From NCBI GenBank assembly GCA_902629125.1, contig CACOPQ010000005.1, positions 38,115 through 102,114 of the forward strand: a stretch of DNA of 64,000 nucleotides. The letters run 5' to 3'. The notes below the pieces were generated by a model. That model was given only the letters and a program-made list of their open reading frames with translations. It did no database searches and was not told the DNA's origin. This DNA is from an uncultured Alphaproteobacteria bacterium (GTDB lineage: Bacteria; Pseudomonadota; Alphaproteobacteria; Thalassobaculales; Thalassobaculaceae). A program made the position numbers and the translations under genes. Shown here piece by piece: positions 34,500 through 44,693 of the stretch; within the stretch, counting starts at the first letter, position 1, and every line of letters starts with the position of its first letter.

Positions 34500-37370
34500 T
34501 CAAATAGCCTCAGAGAATACCTTACTTTGTCGCTCGGTTAATAATTTAAGGTAAAACCCAGTCTGACTTTCTTTAACGTTAATTATATCCTCTGGAGTGC
34601 CTTCCGTAACGATTGAACCGCCCAAGTTGCCACCATTGGGACCAATATCTATGATCCAGTCTGCTGTTTTAATTACATCCAAATTGTGTTCGATGACGAC
34701 TACAGTATTTCCCTGGTTTACCAGTGTGTGCAAAACATTTAATAGTTTTTTTATATCATCAAAATGTAGTCCGGTAGTTGGCTCATCTAATATATAGAGT
34801 GTTTTTCCGGTTGCCCGCCTAGCTAACTCTTTAGAGAGCTTCACCCGTTGAGCTTCTCCACCTGAAAGTGTAGTAGCGGGTTGGCCAATATTTATATAGC
34901 CTAAACCAACACGTTGTAGAGTAATTAACTTTTCTCGAATTGCTGGAATTGCTTTAAAGAATTCAACGCCCTCATCGACCGTCATTTCTAAAACATCAGC
35001 AATTGACTTGTTCTTATATCGTACCTCAAGGGTTTCTCTATTATACCGTTTACCTTTACACGCTTCACATTGAACATAAACGTCGGGTAAGAAGTGCATC
35101 TCAATTTTTATTACACCGTCACCTTGACATGCCTCACACCTACCACCTTTCACATTAAATGAAAATCGTCCTGGACCGTATCCGCGTACCTTAGCTTCTG
35201 GTAACCCAGAAAACCATTCTCGTATAGGTGTAAAAGCGCCAGTGTAAGTTGCAGGATTAGATCTTGGAGTTCGGCCAATCGGAGATTGATTAATGTCGAC
35301 TACTTTATCCAGGAATTCCAAACCTTCAACAGTCTCGTATGGTCCTGGAACTAATCTACTAGAATGTAAAACACGCGCCGCTATTTTCCAGATGGTTTCA
35401 ATTACTAAAGAGGATTTGCCACCGCCAGAGACACCTGTTACACAGGTGAATGTCCCAATCGGAATACTTGCAGTGATATTCTTAAGATTATTAGCTTGGG
35501 CACCGATCACCTTTAATTTACGCTCTTTTGAGATAGGTCTTCTGGCTGTTGGGGTTTCTATTTCTAGAGCTCCAGAAAGGTATTTTCCGGTAAGACTTAC
35601 AGGGGATTGTATTATATCCTCTGGTAGACCCTCGGCTACTACTGTTCCTCCGTGTTTTCCTGCTCCAGGCCCCATGTCTAAAACATAGTCTGCGCTTCTA
35701 ATAGCGTCCTCATCGTGTTCTACAACTATAACAGTGTTGCCTAAATCTCTAAGTCTCTGCAACGTTTTGAGAAGGCGTTCGTTATCGCGTTGATGCAGTC
35801 CTATAGAAGGTTCATCAAGGACATAAAGTACGCCAGTTAATCCTGACCCTATTTGCGATGCTAATCTTATACGTTGGCTCTCGCCTCCCGACAAAGTACC
35901 TGAAGTTCTTGAGAGCGTTAGGTAATCTAAACCTACGTTTTTCAAAAAACCTAGTCTTTCTCTAATTTCTTTTAGAATGCGTTCGGCTATCGTAACTTTT
36001 TTTGGGTCTAGAAATTCTTCGATTTTTTTAAACCAATCGACGGCTTCCGCAATTGAAAAATTAGTAACATCAGTGATGGTTGAACCATGTATTTTCACAG
36101 CAAGGGCGGCTGGCTTGAGGCGTTGTCCCTCACATGTTTCGCAGTTTGCAGCCGACTGGTATCGGCCTAATTCTTCTCTTAACCTATTGGATTCACTCTC
36201 TCTAAATCTGCGTTCTAAATTTGGCACTAAACCTTCAAATGGCTTTTGGGTAGTATATATACGAGATCCATCATCGTATGACAATTCAACTGGTGTTCCG
36301 CTGGTTCCGAACAACAAGGCGTTCTGAAAATTCATACTCAAATCCTCGAAAGGGGTGCTCATGGACTCAGAAAAGTGAGTGCAAAGACTTGTGAGCGTTT
36401 GATTATAATATTTTGAAGGTGAGGAAGCCCAAGGTGCCACTGCGCCTTGCTGAAGACTTAATTTACAATTCGGTATAATAAGGTCTTTGTCAAAATATAG
36501 CTTGGTTCCGAGGCCCTCACAATCGGGACACGCTCCAAAGGGATTGTTAAAGGAAAACAGTCGTGGTTCGATTTCCTCTATCGTAAAGCCGGATACCGGG
36601 CAAGCAAACTTCGCCGAAAAGATAAATTGTTCAGCTGTATCTGCATTTTCAGCAATCAGCAATCCGTCAGAGAGTTGGAGAACTGTCTCAATAGAGTCCG
36701 CCAGCCTAGCTTCTAGGCCCTCTCGTACTACCACTCGATCCACAACGACTTCTATATCATGCTTTATGTTTTTATCTAAAGCCGGTGTATCATTTAATTC
36801 AAAAACCTCACCGTCAATCTTTACTCTTTGAAAACCTTTTTTTCTATATTCAGAAAAGTCCTTCTTAAATTCACCCTTGCGTCCACGAACTACGGGCGCA
36901 AGTATTAATAATCTGGTGTTTAGAGGTGACGCTAAAATCGCATCCACCATTTGGCTAACAGTCTGACTTTCAATGGGTTTTCCCGTTGTTGGTGAATAAG
37001 GTGTGCCTATCCTTGCAAACAGTAACCTCAAATAATCATAAATTTCAGTAACTGTCCCAACTGTAGATCGAGGATTCCTAGATGTAGTTTTTTGCTCGAT
37101 CGATATGGCTGGTGAAAGACCTTCTATCGTATCAACTTCCGGCTTTTGCATTAGCTCCAAAAACTGTCGGGCATATGCAGAAAGGCTTTCTACGTAGCGC
37201 CTCTGCCCCTCGGCGTATATTGTATCGAAAGCAAGCGATGATTTACCAGAGCCGCTTGGCCCAGTTATTACAACCAGACTGTTTTTAGGTAGTGTGGCGT
37301 CGACGCCTTTCAAGTTATGGGCGCGTGCGCCACGAACTATGAGCTTGTTAATACGTTGATTGTGGTGCAT
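34500..37370 (-). CDS. uvrA: Excinuclease ABC subunit A
   Basis: Damage-recognition ATPase of nucleotide excision repair. The 956 residues have two ABC modules with Walker [10 protein letters not shown] (37-45) and GVSGGGKSS (second module), zinc-binding cysteine pairs in [18 protein letters not shown] with CPDCEG and in CEACQGDG with [10 protein letters not shown], and two signature motifs [14 protein letters not shown] and [15 protein letters not shown]. It diverges from ssb across about 240 bases. I looked for the alphaproteobacterial LexA box (GTTC-N7-GTTC) there and saw none. Confidence 0.97.
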   Translation of the reverse strand: MHHNQRINKLIVRGARAHNLKGVDATLPKNSLVVITGPSGSGKSSLAFDTIYAEGQRRYVESLSAYARQFLELMQKPEVDTIEGLSPAISIEQKTTSRNPRSTVGTVTEIYDYLRLLFARIGTPYSPTTGKPIESQTVSQMVDAILASPLNTRLLILAPVVRGRKGEFKKDFSEYRKKGFQRVKIDGEVFELNDTPALDKNIKHDIEVVVDRVVVREGLEARLADSIETVLQLSDGLLIAENADTAEQFIFSAKFACPVSGFTIEEIEPRLFSFNNPFGACPDCEGLGTKLYFDKDLIIPNCKLSLQQGAVAPWASSPSKYYNQTLTSLCTHFSESMSTPFEDLSMNFQNALLFGTSGTPVELSYDDGSRIYTTQKPFEGLVPNLERRFRESESNRLREELGRYQSAANCETCEGQRLKPAALAVKIHGSTITDVTNFSIAEAVDWFKKIEEFLDPKKVTIAERILKEIRERLGFLKNVGLDYLTLSRTSGTLSGGESQRIRLASQIGSGLTGVLYVLDEPSIGLHQRDNERLLKTLQRLRDLGNTVIVVEHDEDAIRSADYVLDMGPGAGKHGGTVVAEGLPEDIIQSPVSLTGKYLSGALEIETPTARRPISKERKLKVIGAQANNLKNITASIPIGTFTCVTGVSGGGKSSLVIETIWKIAARVLHSSRLVPGPYETVEGLEFLDKVVDINQSPIGRTPRSNPATYTGAFTPIREWFSGLPEAKVRGYGPGRFSFNVKGGRCEACQGDGVIKIEMHFLPDVYVQCEACKGKRYNRETLEVRYKNKSIADVLEMTVDEGVEFFKAIPAIREKLITLQRVGLGYINIGQPATTLSGGEAQRVKLSKELARRATGKTLYILDEPTTGLHFDDIKKLLNVLHTLVNQGNTVVVIEHNLDVIKTADWIIDIGPNGGNLGGSIVTEGTPEDIINVKESQTGFYLKLLTERQSKVFSEAI

Positions 37371-37607
37371 AGCTATTTTTCACAAGATTGGCGTTAAAAA
37401 CACCTACATTAAGTAGGATCTAATGGCAAATAAGAAAAGGTATTTTAGTAAAAGACAGCTAAATGATATGAATTTATTTTTTCGAAATTTTATAGATACA
37501 CCAAGATCAAATTACAGAAAATTACGGACAATTCTGACCTTCTTGCTAGTTAAAACGTATAAATTGTGCAAAAATAATATACTTTCAAATTTAGGCGAGT
37601 GGTGAAC

Positions 37608-38090
37608 ATGGCAGGAAGCGTAAATAAGGTCATTTTAGTTGGGAATCTGGGTCGCGACCCAGAAGTTAGGAGTATGCAAGATGGAGGAAAAATAGTTCAA
37701 CTGTCTCTAGCAACGTCTGAAACCTGGAAGGACAGAAGTTCAGGCGAGCGTCGGGAGCGCACTGAATGGCATCGGGTTGTAATTTTCAACGAAGCATTGG
37801 GTAATATCGCTGAACAATATCTTAGGAAAGGTTCAACTGTTTATATTGAAGGGCAATTACAAACCCGAAAATGGGGCGAACCAGGACAGGAAAAATACAC
37901 AACAGAAGTGGTGTTGCAAAGGTATAGAGGAGAGCTCACCATGCTAGGCAACCGACAAGATCAAGGCGCGGCTGGAAATTACATCTCGCAAGATTCCGGT
38001 TTTGATGGGGGTTCATCAGAAAGTATGATTGATAATTCTAATGACGCAGGCAGTAAGTTTGAAGATTTGGACGATGAAATTCCATTCTAA
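37608..38090 (+). CDS. ssb: Single-stranded DNA-binding protein
   Basis: Coats single-stranded DNA in replication, repair and recombination. From the ATG at 37608 it is 160 residues; two GTG codons at 37599 and 37602 are part of the GAGTGGTG ribosome region. The OB fold (1 to about 110) begins [21 protein letters not shown] Gly/Ser-rich linker leads to the acidic tip DLDDEIPF that recruits partner proteins. Standard in length and layout. Confidence 0.95.
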   Translation: MAGSVNKVILVGNLGRDPEVRSMQDGGKIVQLSLATSETWKDRSSGERRERTEWHRVVIFNEALGNIAEQYLRKGSTVYIEGQLQTRKWGEPGQEKYTTEVVLQRYRGELTMLGNRQDQGAAGNYISQDSGFDGGSSESMIDNSNDAGSKFEDLDDEIPF

Positions 38091-38108
38091 AAAAACCGTT
38101 TTTTAGAA
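38085..38108 (+). terminator. ssb: AT-rich perfect stem-loop overlapping the ssb stop codon
   Basis: TTCTAAAAAA (38085-38094) pairs with TTTTTTAGAA (38099-38108) around the loop ACCG. The ssb TAA lies inside the left arm. The stem is 10 bp but contains only one G-C pair, so it is a weak intrinsic terminator at best. It could also be an mRNA 3'-end stabiliser. Confidence 0.35.
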
Positions 38109-38188
38109 ATTAAAAGAAATCCTATTTATCAATCTTTTTCAATTTAGTTTTATACAAGGTTACGGTTCTTGCGCACTTCAAGGTGAGT

Positions 38189-38217
38189 TTGTTACTCGCC
38201 AATATATATGCTATAAT
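38189..38217 (+). promoter_or_regulatory. gyrA: Sigma-70-type promoter for gyrA
   Basis: TTGTTA (38189-38194) and TATAAT (38212-38217) are spaced by 17 bases, 91 bases before the gyrA ATG. A second TATAAT occurs at 38223-38228. The 217-base gap after ssb has no gene and is very AT-rich near gyrA, which would suit supercoiling-sensitive control of a gyrase gene; that control is inference. Confidence 0.5.
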
Positions 38218-38307
38218 ATCAGTATAATATTGTTATTAAAAATGTTAATTTAACTAATTGAATTTAATAAATAAAATTGTATTTTTCGCTCGCTGATTTT
38301 TGAGAAA

Positions 38308-41046
38308 ATGACTGATTCGGAACAAGAGTTGCCAGACATAAAAGGCGTTTCGATTGAAGGCGAAATGAAGCGCTCATATTTGGATTATGCGATGAGCGTT
38401 ATTGTGTCACGGGCGCTCCCGGATGTCCGTGACGGACTTAAGCCAGTTCATAGAAGGATACTCTACGCTATGAAAGAAGGCGGGTACGATTGGACCCGTC
38501 CTTACAGAAAATCAGCAAGAATCGTCGGGGATGTGATGGGGCAGTTTCATCCACACGGTGACAGCCCAATTTATGACTCGATGGTAAGAATGGCTCAAGA
38601 TTTTTCTATGCGGTTGCCATTTATCGATGGCCAAGGAAATTTTGGTTCAATGGACGGTGATCCGCCAGCTGCGCATAGATATACAGAAGCTCGTTTAGCT
38701 AAATCGGCAGAGGGCTTGCTCCGAGATATTGATAAAGAGACGGTAGATTTCGTTGCAAATTATGACGAAACATCTGAAGAACCTTCTGTATTGCCAGCAG
38801 AATTTCCGAATTTACTAGTAAATGGTGCTGGCGGTATTGCAGTTGGCATGGCAACCAATATTCCTCCTCATAACCTGGGTGAAGTTATTGATGGTTGTCT
38901 GGCTTTTATTGAAAATAGAGAGTTAACCATAGAGGAACTATTAAACATTATACCCGGTCCCGACTTCCCTACTGGAGGTATTATCTTAGGTAAAATGGGA
39001 ATAAGAGATGCTTACATGACTGGGCGTGGGTCCATCGTAATGCGTGCTAAAGCAGAAATCCGGGAAATTAGAAAAGATAGAATGGCAATCGTGGTTTCTG
39101 AAATTCCTTACCAAGTAAATAAGGCGAGATTGCTTGAGAGAATAGGGGAGGTGGTAAGAGATAAGGTTATTGAGGGAATAGCCGATCTTCGAGATGAGAG
39201 TGATCGCGATGGCGTTCGCATGGTTATTGAGCTTAAACGCGATGCGGTTGGGGAAGTCGTATTAAGCCAACTTTATCGCCATACGTCTATGCAGACCTCA
39301 TTCGGTGTAAACATGCTAGCGTTAAATGGTGGCAGACCTGAACAGCTCAATTTAAAAGATATTATCTCTGCATTTGTTACCTTTAGAGAAGAAGTTGTTA
39401 CTAAACGAACCACATTTCTTCTAAGAAAGGCACGTGAGCGCGCGCATATCCTTGCGGGGCTTTTGGTAGCTCTGAACAACATTGAAAATATAATTGCCCT
39501 TATCAGAGCAGCTGCTGACGCCAGTGAGGCAAGAAAAGGATTGGCGGAGACAGATTGGCCTGCGGCGGAGGTTGCTGAATTTATTGGGATTATAGACGAC
39601 CCTGAGCACGAAGTTATCGATGGTAAGTACAGATTATCAGATGCCCAGGCGCGCGCTATACTAGAACTTAGGCTCCAGCGTTTAACGGGTATGGAGCGGA
39701 GCAAACTTGTCGATGAAACAAAAGAACTTTCAGAACAAATTAATTACTACTTAACTATTCTCCAATCGAGAGACAGGATGATCCAGGTGGTAAAAGAGGA
39801 GTTGCTGGAAGCGAAAGAAAACTTCGCTGATGAACGTCGCACTCTTTTACAAGAAAACGAATTTGAGCATGATATAGAAGATCTTATACAGCGGGAAGAT
39901 ATGGTAATAACCGTTAGCTTGAAAGGCTACATCAAACGGGTTCCGCTTTCGACATACAGGGCGCAGCATAGAGGAGGTAAAGGGCGTTCGGGGATGTCGA
40001 CACGTGATGAGGACGTAGTTGATCGTCTCTTTGTTGCTAATACACATACACCAGTTTTATTTTTTACTTCTCGGGGAATGGTATATCAAATGAAGGTGTA
40101 CAGGCTCCCATTAGGAACGCCTCAAGCTCGTGGTAAGGCGATGGTAAACTTGTTGCCTTTAGAGGAAGGTGAGTGGATACAAACGGTAATGCCCATGCCT
40201 GTGGACGAAGACACTTGGGATGATTTACAGGTTATGTTCGCCACTTCAGCAGGTACAGTAAGGCGAAATGCGCTTTCCGATTTCACAAATATCAAGCGAA
40301 ATGGAAAGATAGCCATGAAGTTAGAAGAGGGCGAGCGGCTAATCAGCGTTCAACCGTGTAACGAAAAAAATGACATTCTGCTCACAACCCGAGAGGGTAA
40401 AGCCATAAGGTTTGGTGTTTCTGATGTCAGGATCTTTAGAAGTCGCGGATCAATGGGAGTTCGTGGAATAAAACTTATAAATGGCGATGCTGTTGTTGGA
40501 ATGTCTGTATTGGTGCGGGTCGATCACGAGGCGGTAGAAGCAGCAGAAACATCAGAGAGAGAAATTTACTTAAAGCAGACTTCCTATCTAAGACGATCCA
40601 CAGTCATTGATCAGGAAGGTGAAGTTGAGAAGCCTGATATAATGCTTCCGGATGAGAGGCTGGCATATTTGGGAGGAGCGGAAGAATTTATTCTAACTGT
40701 CACAGAAAAGGGAATTGGAAAACGGACCTCAGCTTACGAGTACCGAACAAGTAACAGGGGCGGGCAAGGTGTCTGGAACATCGATGTGACTGAAAGATCC
40801 GGCAAGGTCGTTGCCGGTTTTCCTGTGAATAATTCTGATCAAATTATGCTTGTGACAGATAGTGGCCAGCTTATACGTTGTATAGTCGATGAAATTGGTA
40901 TTACTGGTCGAAGAACCCAAGGGGTGTGGATTTTTAGGGTCGAGGATGGGGAAAAAGTCGTATCTGTAAGTTTAATTGGCGATGATATGAATGGCGAAAG
41001 TGAATCAAATGCCCCCAATGAACAGTCAGATCAAGGCGAGAACTAA
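38308..41046 (+). CDS. gyrA: DNA gyrase subunit A
   Basis: Breakage-reunion subunit of gyrase, introducing negative supercoils. The 912 residues carry the active-site Tyr125 in [10 protein letters not shown] and the quinolone region [12 protein letters not shown] with the sensitive-type Ser86 and Asp90. The GyrA box QHRGGKG (about residue 555) confirms gyrase rather than topoisomerase IV. Six beta-pinwheel repeats and an acidic tail (about 885-912) follow. It starts at the ATG at 38308 after a weak ribosome site. Confidence 0.97.
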   Translation: MTDSEQELPDIKGVSIEGEMKRSYLDYAMSVIVSRALPDVRDGLKPVHRRILYAMKEGGYDWTRPYRKSARIVGDVMGQFHPHGDSPIYDSMVRMAQDFSMRLPFIDGQGNFGSMDGDPPAAHRYTEARLAKSAEGLLRDIDKETVDFVANYDETSEEPSVLPAEFPNLLVNGAGGIAVGMATNIPPHNLGEVIDGCLAFIENRELTIEELLNIIPGPDFPTGGIILGKMGIRDAYMTGRGSIVMRAKAEIREIRKDRMAIVVSEIPYQVNKARLLERIGEVVRDKVIEGIADLRDESDRDGVRMVIELKRDAVGEVVLSQLYRHTSMQTSFGVNMLALNGGRPEQLNLKDIISAFVTFREEVVTKRTTFLLRKARERAHILAGLLVALNNIENIIALIRAAADASEARKGLAETDWPAAEVAEFIGIIDDPEHEVIDGKYRLSDAQARAILELRLQRLTGMERSKLVDETKELSEQINYYLTILQSRDRMIQVVKEELLEAKENFADERRTLLQENEFEHDIEDLIQREDMVITVSLKGYIKRVPLSTYRAQHRGGKGRSGMSTRDEDVVDRLFVANTHTPVLFFTSRGMVYQMKVYRLPLGTPQARGKAMVNLLPLEEGEWIQTVMPMPVDEDTWDDLQVMFATSAGTVRRNALSDFTNIKRNGKIAMKLEEGERLISVQPCNEKNDILLTTREGKAIRFGVSDVRIFRSRGSMGVRGIKLINGDAVVGMSVLVRVDHEAVEAAETSEREIYLKQTSYLRRSTVIDQEGEVEKPDIMLPDERLAYLGGAEEFILTVTEKGIGKRTSAYEYRTSNRGGQGVWNIDVTERSGKVVAGFPVNNSDQIMLVTDSGQLIRCIVDEIGITGRRTQGVWIFRVEDGEKVVSVSLIGDDMNGESESNAPNEQSDQGEN

Positions 41047-41119
41047 ATAAGACTTGATATTCACTTAAAGGGCTGTTTATTTTTCGAGCACCTGAAACTG
41101 AGTGGCGCTGGAGGTTGTT

Positions 41120-41632
41120 GTGCGGATAGCGGTTTACCCGGGGACATTCGATCCCATAACGAACGGACATATTGATATTATACGTCGGGCAAGTAAAGTT
41201 GTGGATAAACTCATTGTAGCTGCTGCGGAGAACATCGGTAAAAGTCCAATGTTTAGCCTCGATGAGCGAAGAGATATGGTGAACCAAGAGATTGGTGTCA
41301 TAAAGGCAGATAATGAAGCAAGAGGTTACCACAGTGAGATTGAGGTAACATCGTTCAGCTCTCTATTGATGCACTTTGTTGATGAACACAAAGCTCAATT
41401 TGTGATTAGAGGGCTACGAGCGGTTTCGGACTTCGAATACGAATTCCAAATGGTGGGAATGAATGCACGACTTAACCCTGACGTTGAAACACTGTTTCTT
41501 ATGTCTTCAGAACGTCACCAGTTTATTTCTTCTCGATTGGTGAAGGAAATAGCAATTTTAGGCGGAAAAATAGACGATTTTGTATCCTCTAGGGTTAAAA
41601 ACCGTATGATGACCAATATAAATAAAAAATAA
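41120..41632 (+). CDS. coaD: Phosphopantetheine adenylyltransferase
   Basis: Makes dephospho-CoA from 4'-phosphopantetheine and ATP. The GTG at 41120 is chosen because GGAGG lies 5 bases before it; the earlier GTG at 41102 has no ribosome site. The 170 residues contain RIAVYPGTFDPITNGHIDII (2-21, with the HxGH-type nucleotide motif TNGH), RGLRAVSDFEYEFQM and ISSRLVKEIAILGG. It follows gyrA by 73 bases, a common alphaproteobacterial pairing. Confidence 0.95.
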   Translation: MRIAVYPGTFDPITNGHIDIIRRASKVVDKLIVAAAENIGKSPMFSLDERRDMVNQEIGVIKADNEARGYHSEIEVTSFSSLLMHFVDEHKAQFVIRGLRAVSDFEYEFQMVGMNARLNPDVETLFLMSSERHQFISSRLVKEIAILGGKIDDFVSSRVKNRMMTNINKK

Positions 41633-41646
41633 TTTTAAACCTGTAG

Positions 41647-41674
41647 TTGACCAAAATTTGAAATAATATATATA
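41647..41674 (+). promoter_or_regulatory. Promoter for tRNA-Lys
   Basis: TTGACC (41647-41652) and TATATA (41669-41674) are 16 bases apart. The predicted start point, about 7 bases downstream, falls almost at the first tRNA base (41683), so the leader would be very short. Confidence 0.5.
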
Positions 41675-41682
41675 CGACGTGC

Positions 41683-41758
41683 GGGCGCGTAGCTCAGTTG
41701 GTAGAGCAGCTGACTTTTAATCAGCGGGTCACAGGTTCGAATCCTGTCGCGCTCACCA
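41683..41758 (+). tRNA. tRNA-Lys (TTT)
   Basis: Acceptor GGGCGCG pairs with CGCGCTC (one G-U). The D arm AGCTCAGTTGGTAGAGCA, anticodon loop CTTTTAA (TTT), and T arm ACAGGTTCGAATCCTGT are intact, and CCA is encoded. A T6 run follows the CCA. Its 3' portion and about 80 bases beyond are repeated imperfectly at 43916-44037. Confidence 0.97.
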
Positions 41759-41837
41759 GTTTTTTCAACGACTTGAGAGAGTTTCGAAAAGATTTGGTAA
41801 CAAAGATAGACTAATTTTTTAAAGAGTTAGACTAAAA
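41713..41837 (+). repeat. Direct repeat, copy 1: 3' half of tRNA-Lys plus flank
   Basis: This copy starts in the anticodon loop (ACTTTTAATCAGCGGGTCAC) and continues through the tRNA end into the flank (TTTTTTCAACGACTTG, then GAGAGTTTCGA and ATTTGGT). It matches 43916-44037 in the same orientation with scattered differences. The two copies bracket the TPR-methyltransferase gene. The layout resembles an integration site, but no integrase gene is present. Confidence 0.75.
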
Positions 41838-41946
41838 CGTTTATCTCCAACTGTCGCTAACGTCTAAGTTTTAAAAAGTAATTGTTTGGGACAAAAAGTT
41901 ATGTTGACCGGGTTCAATAAAGAAGATTGGTCAAATAATATAATTT

Positions 41947-41987
41947 CCTAATGACCATCCTAAAAGGATTCTCACCTCATCATTAGG
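41947..41987 (-). terminator. Nested inverted repeat at the end of the TPR-methyltransferase gene
   Basis: CCTAATGA (41947-41954) pairs with TCATTAGG (41980-41987), and inside it ATCCT pairs with AGGAT around AAA. The minus-strand stop codon of the gene (complement of 41983-41985) lies in the outer arm. On the minus strand the hairpin is followed by AAATTATATTATTT, so it may act as a terminator for the leftward gene, perhaps in both directions. The rest of 41838-41982 holds nothing. Confidence 0.45.
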
Positions 41988-43728
41988 CAGAAGACTGCTC
42001 TAAAAGGAAAATATCGCCATGGACAGTAATGTTCGATCCAGTTCTCAGTGCTATTTCTCTGTAGTCGACTACATTGAAGTTATATAGTTCAGCGCAATGA
42101 GTTATGTATTCCCTTGAATGGGCATACCGACCACTTTTAAGCAGTTTATATCCGTCTCCTTTTATAGACTCCGTCGATAATAGAAATCGCGCACGTTTTG
42201 ATGAAATACATTTTATTAGTGAGAATATTTCATCGCAGTCGCCGATGTAGATTAGAACATCTGTACAGATAAATAAGTCGAACTCTAGATTTTGTTCTTT
42301 AAGGTACTTTAATCTTTCGCGAATTTCCCCGCAAATGAGCTCATCGTATATCTTTTTCTGTTTCGCGACTACTAGCATTTGCTCTGATAGGTCAATGCCG
42401 GTTAATTTACAACAAAGGTCTTTAAAAGCTTCTCCGCCGAGCCCGGTGCCGCATCCGAGGTCAAGTGTATTTAATTTTATTTTGTTATTTTTGAAATTTT
42501 CCTCGTAAAACTCCCTCAGTAAAATTGGCGCTTGATAGTTCAAGTTTGTTACTAAATCATTATCAAAAATCTTTGCATATTGGTTGAAAAGGTCTTGGAT
42601 GTAAGTAGCTGGTGCTTTTGTGGTAGTTTTTCCTCGTATAGAATTTAGCAGGTGCTTTGATGTTTCGGATCTAGGGTTAATTACTAATGTTCTGGCGTAG
42701 AAACAAATTGCTACATTCAACTTTTCAAGTTTTTTAAAAAGATTTGCCAAATTGATGTAGGCGTTTTCAAAGGAGGGATCTAAAGTAATCGCTTTTTTAA
42801 GAGAAAAAATAGCTCCTTCAAAAAAATCGTCACTTATGAACATCGTAGCCTTATTGCCATGAATGACAGGAGAGATTGGGTCAATGATTTCCGCCGCCTT
42901 CAAACGAAAGTTAGCTTCTTTGTATTGCGATTTTTCAATTTCAATTTGGGAAGAATTTATATAGGCATCCGGGATTTGCGGCTTCCATATGATTGATCTT
43001 TTAAAATTTATTTGAGCAGCTTCTGGTTCGTTTTTGTTGTTGAACGAAACTCCTAGATTAAAATGTAGGAACTCGATATCGGCTTCAATGATTTTAGCCC
43101 TACCATAATATAGCAATGCCTCATTAAATTTTCCTCGCAAAAACAAATTAAATATGGTTTGAGTATAGAACTTTGGGAAGGTTGGATTTAGTAATGTGGT
43201 TTTTTTGTAAGTCGATTTTGCATCATGATCACGCATCATTGTTCTTAAAAGATCGCCAAGTGCTTCAGTAACCTCTACCGAGTCCGGTTTCAGTATAATG
43301 GATCTTCTGAAGCATAATGCGGCCTCGGCATTTTTACTTCTAGGGGTTAATGAAAGAGCTAAATCAAAATAACTTTTTGCCCTATTAGGAGCCAACGCAA
43401 TAATTTTTTGAAAAACAATATAGGAGTTTTGAAAATCGCATAGGGTGTTTTGAATCAGTGCTAATTGATATAAATAGTCCAAATTTGTTGGGTCAAGGTT
43501 TAAGCATTTTCTATAATAAAGAATCGCAGAATTAAAATCTCCTAAGCTTGCATGTAAGATACCATTTATGTTGTTTATCAGAGCGTTATTTGGAAAATGG
43601 GTGGCTAGAGTAATCGCATGCTCTAGTGCCTTTTGAGTTTGTCCAGAGTTTCTTAGGGCTAAAAGGTGTTTAACTCCTGATTCGATTTGACGCTCAATTA
43701 CAAGATCAATGTCCACCAAATTGCCCAC
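41983..43728 (-). CDS. TPR-repeat protein fused to a SAM-dependent methyltransferase
   Basis: A 581-residue cytosolic protein. Residues about 15-355 form repeated 34-residue TPR units (for example NGILHASLGDFNSAILYYRK, YFDLALSLTPRSKNAEAA, and NLANLFKKLEKLNVAICFYA). Residues about 400-575 are a class I methyltransferase with motif I TLDLGCGTGLGGEAF and the acidic strand-2 end LTGIDLSEQM. There is no signal peptide. Such fusions are common in marine bacteria, but substrates are unknown; protein or glycan methylation is conceivable. It is the only gene between the tRNA-Lys direct repeats, which suggests it arrived with or was captured by a tRNA-targeted insertion. Confidence 0.82.
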   Translation of the reverse strand: MGNLVDIDLVIERQIESGVKHLLALRNSGQTQKALEHAITLATHFPNNALINNINGILHASLGDFNSAILYYRKCLNLDPTNLDYLYQLALIQNTLCDFQNSYIVFQKIIALAPNRAKSYFDLALSLTPRSKNAEAALCFRRSIILKPDSVEVTEALGDLLRTMMRDHDAKSTYKKTTLLNPTFPKFYTQTIFNLFLRGKFNEALLYYGRAKIIEADIEFLHFNLGVSFNNKNEPEAAQINFKRSIIWKPQIPDAYINSSQIEIEKSQYKEANFRLKAAEIIDPISPVIHGNKATMFISDDFFEGAIFSLKKAITLDPSFENAYINLANLFKKLEKLNVAICFYARTLVINPRSETSKHLLNSIRGKTTTKAPATYIQDLFNQYAKIFDNDLVTNLNYQAPILLREFYEENFKNNKIKLNTLDLGCGTGLGGEAFKDLCCKLTGIDLSEQMLVVAKQKKIYDELICGEIRERLKYLKEQNLEFDLFICTDVLIYIGDCDEIFSLIKCISSKRARFLLSTESIKGDGYKLLKSGRYAHSREYITHCAELYNFNVVDYREIALRTGSNITVHGDIFLLEQSSA

Positions 43729-43915
43729 AACCGCCTACTGGATTGACTATGATAATACTATTAAATTTTGAGGGATTTTCAAGCTAAACGTCTGGAAACA
43801 ATCCTAGCTAATAAAAAAGGCAAAACGGTTAAAATCGAAAACAACTCAAAAATTTTAAGGTTTTAAAACATTTCTTAGAACACGTGAGTTATTGATAACA
43901 ATCAATAAACTCGTA

Positions 43916-44037
43916 ACTTTTAATCAGCGGGTCACAGGTTCGCACTCTTTCGCGCTCACCATTTTTTCAATGACTTGGGAGAGTTTTGAGAGAATTTGGT
44001 GGCATATTTGGACTACCTTTTAAAAGAATTTAAACTT
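43916..44037 (+). repeat. Direct repeat, copy 2: partial tRNA-Lys 3' end plus flank
   Basis: ACTTTTAATCAGCGGGTCAC starts the copy, followed by AGGTTCG and a mutated T-arm half (CACTCTTT in place of AATCCTGT), CGCTCACCA, then a flank (TTTTTTCAATGACTTG, GAGAGTTTTGA, ATTTGGT) similar to that after the true tRNA-Lys. The D arm and 5' acceptor strand are missing, so it is not a functional tRNA. The rest of the 425-base gap 43729-44153 shows nothing else recognisable. Confidence 0.75.
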
Positions 44038-44153
44038 ACACTGGGACTTCGAGAAACAGATAACAAACATAAATCATGTTATCATGTTGAGGCAGAACGT
44101 TATGCGTGTTGATTCTGCGTGGTCTTTAGTAGTTATTGGTGTGAAATAGCCTC

Positions 44154-44600
44154 TTATGTTGTTATAGCTATCTTATCACCAACAGATATTGTTCCAGCTT
44201 TAAGAACGTTACAGCACACCCCGCCACGCCAAGACGGAGAAAGTGCGTCCTGAAGCCCTTGACGTTGCTTATCCATCAAATCGCAAGGTTCCGTCTCTAG
44301 TTTGACTTCCAGCTGTACATCAGAGATTGTTATTATCTGGCCACTTTTCTGAGGCGCCCTCATATCGGACACAAATAAGTTTGCTCTTCTCGTGAGCCAA
44401 GGGAGAACAACGCCCAGTTCACTACAAGCGTCAGCCCAATCGTCTTCAAAAAGAATACTTATTTGTCTATTTCTTTTTTTTCCACGAGCATCTCCTTTTA
44501 TTCCAGCTTCAATTGATATTTCAGCGCTCGTGATCTCTTCCATGGGGGCCAGAAGTTTTGGGGTAATTGCTATTCCGATAAGATTGGGCATTGAGTTCAT
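44154..44600 (-). CDS. MOSC domain-containing protein
   Basis: Stand-alone MOSC (molybdenum cofactor sulfurase C-terminal) protein of 148 residues. The family motifs KGDARGKKRNRQIS (about 34-47), LPWLTRRANLF, ETEPCDLM (Cys near 104) and SPSWRGGVCCNVL (Cys near 128) are seen. MOSC proteins bind or transfer sulfur in molybdenum-cofactor chemistry, or act in detoxification as in the YiiM group; which applies here is unknown. It diverges from the AhpD-like gene to its right. Confidence 0.85.
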   Translation of the reverse strand: MNSMPNLIGIAITPKLLAPMEEITSAEISIEAGIKGDARGKKRNRQISILFEDDWADACSELGVVLPWLTRRANLFVSDMRAPQKSGQIITISDVQLEVKLETEPCDLMDKQRQGLQDALSPSWRGGVCCNVLKAGTISVGDKIAITT

Positions 44601-44693
44601 CCGTAGGAAGTTTGTCGACTAAAAAATCATAATAACTAAAGTTCGTTTTGATTGCGAGAATTATGTGGTTAAACCCTCAAGGAGGCATTCCAA

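Noticed and set aside
34500..37370. Several long plus-strand frames inside uvrA and similar antisense frames in gyrA, valS and recG.
   Set aside because: They are shadows of the real genes: Ser/Pro-rich low-information translations with no ribosome sites.
37423..37605. A 60-codon frame between uvrA and ssb with an ATG and a nearby AGGAT.
   Set aside because: Composition is Lys/Asn/Phe-rich as expected from AT-rich non-coding DNA, no family is recognisable, and it runs into the ssb ribosome site. Chance or at most a leader peptide.
37371..37607. LexA-controlled promoter between uvrA and ssb.
   Set aside because: No GTTC-N7-GTTC or GAAC-N7-GAAC box could be found by eye in the divergent region.
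43916..43962. Second tRNA-Lys gene.
   Set aside because: Only the anticodon-to-3'-end part is present, the T arm is mismatched and there is no D arm or 5' acceptor strand.
41683..44037. A classical integrative mobile element at tRNA-Lys.
   Set aside because: No integrase, relaxase, transposase or phage gene is present; only the flanking repeat supports it, so it is reported as an islet rather than a mobile element.
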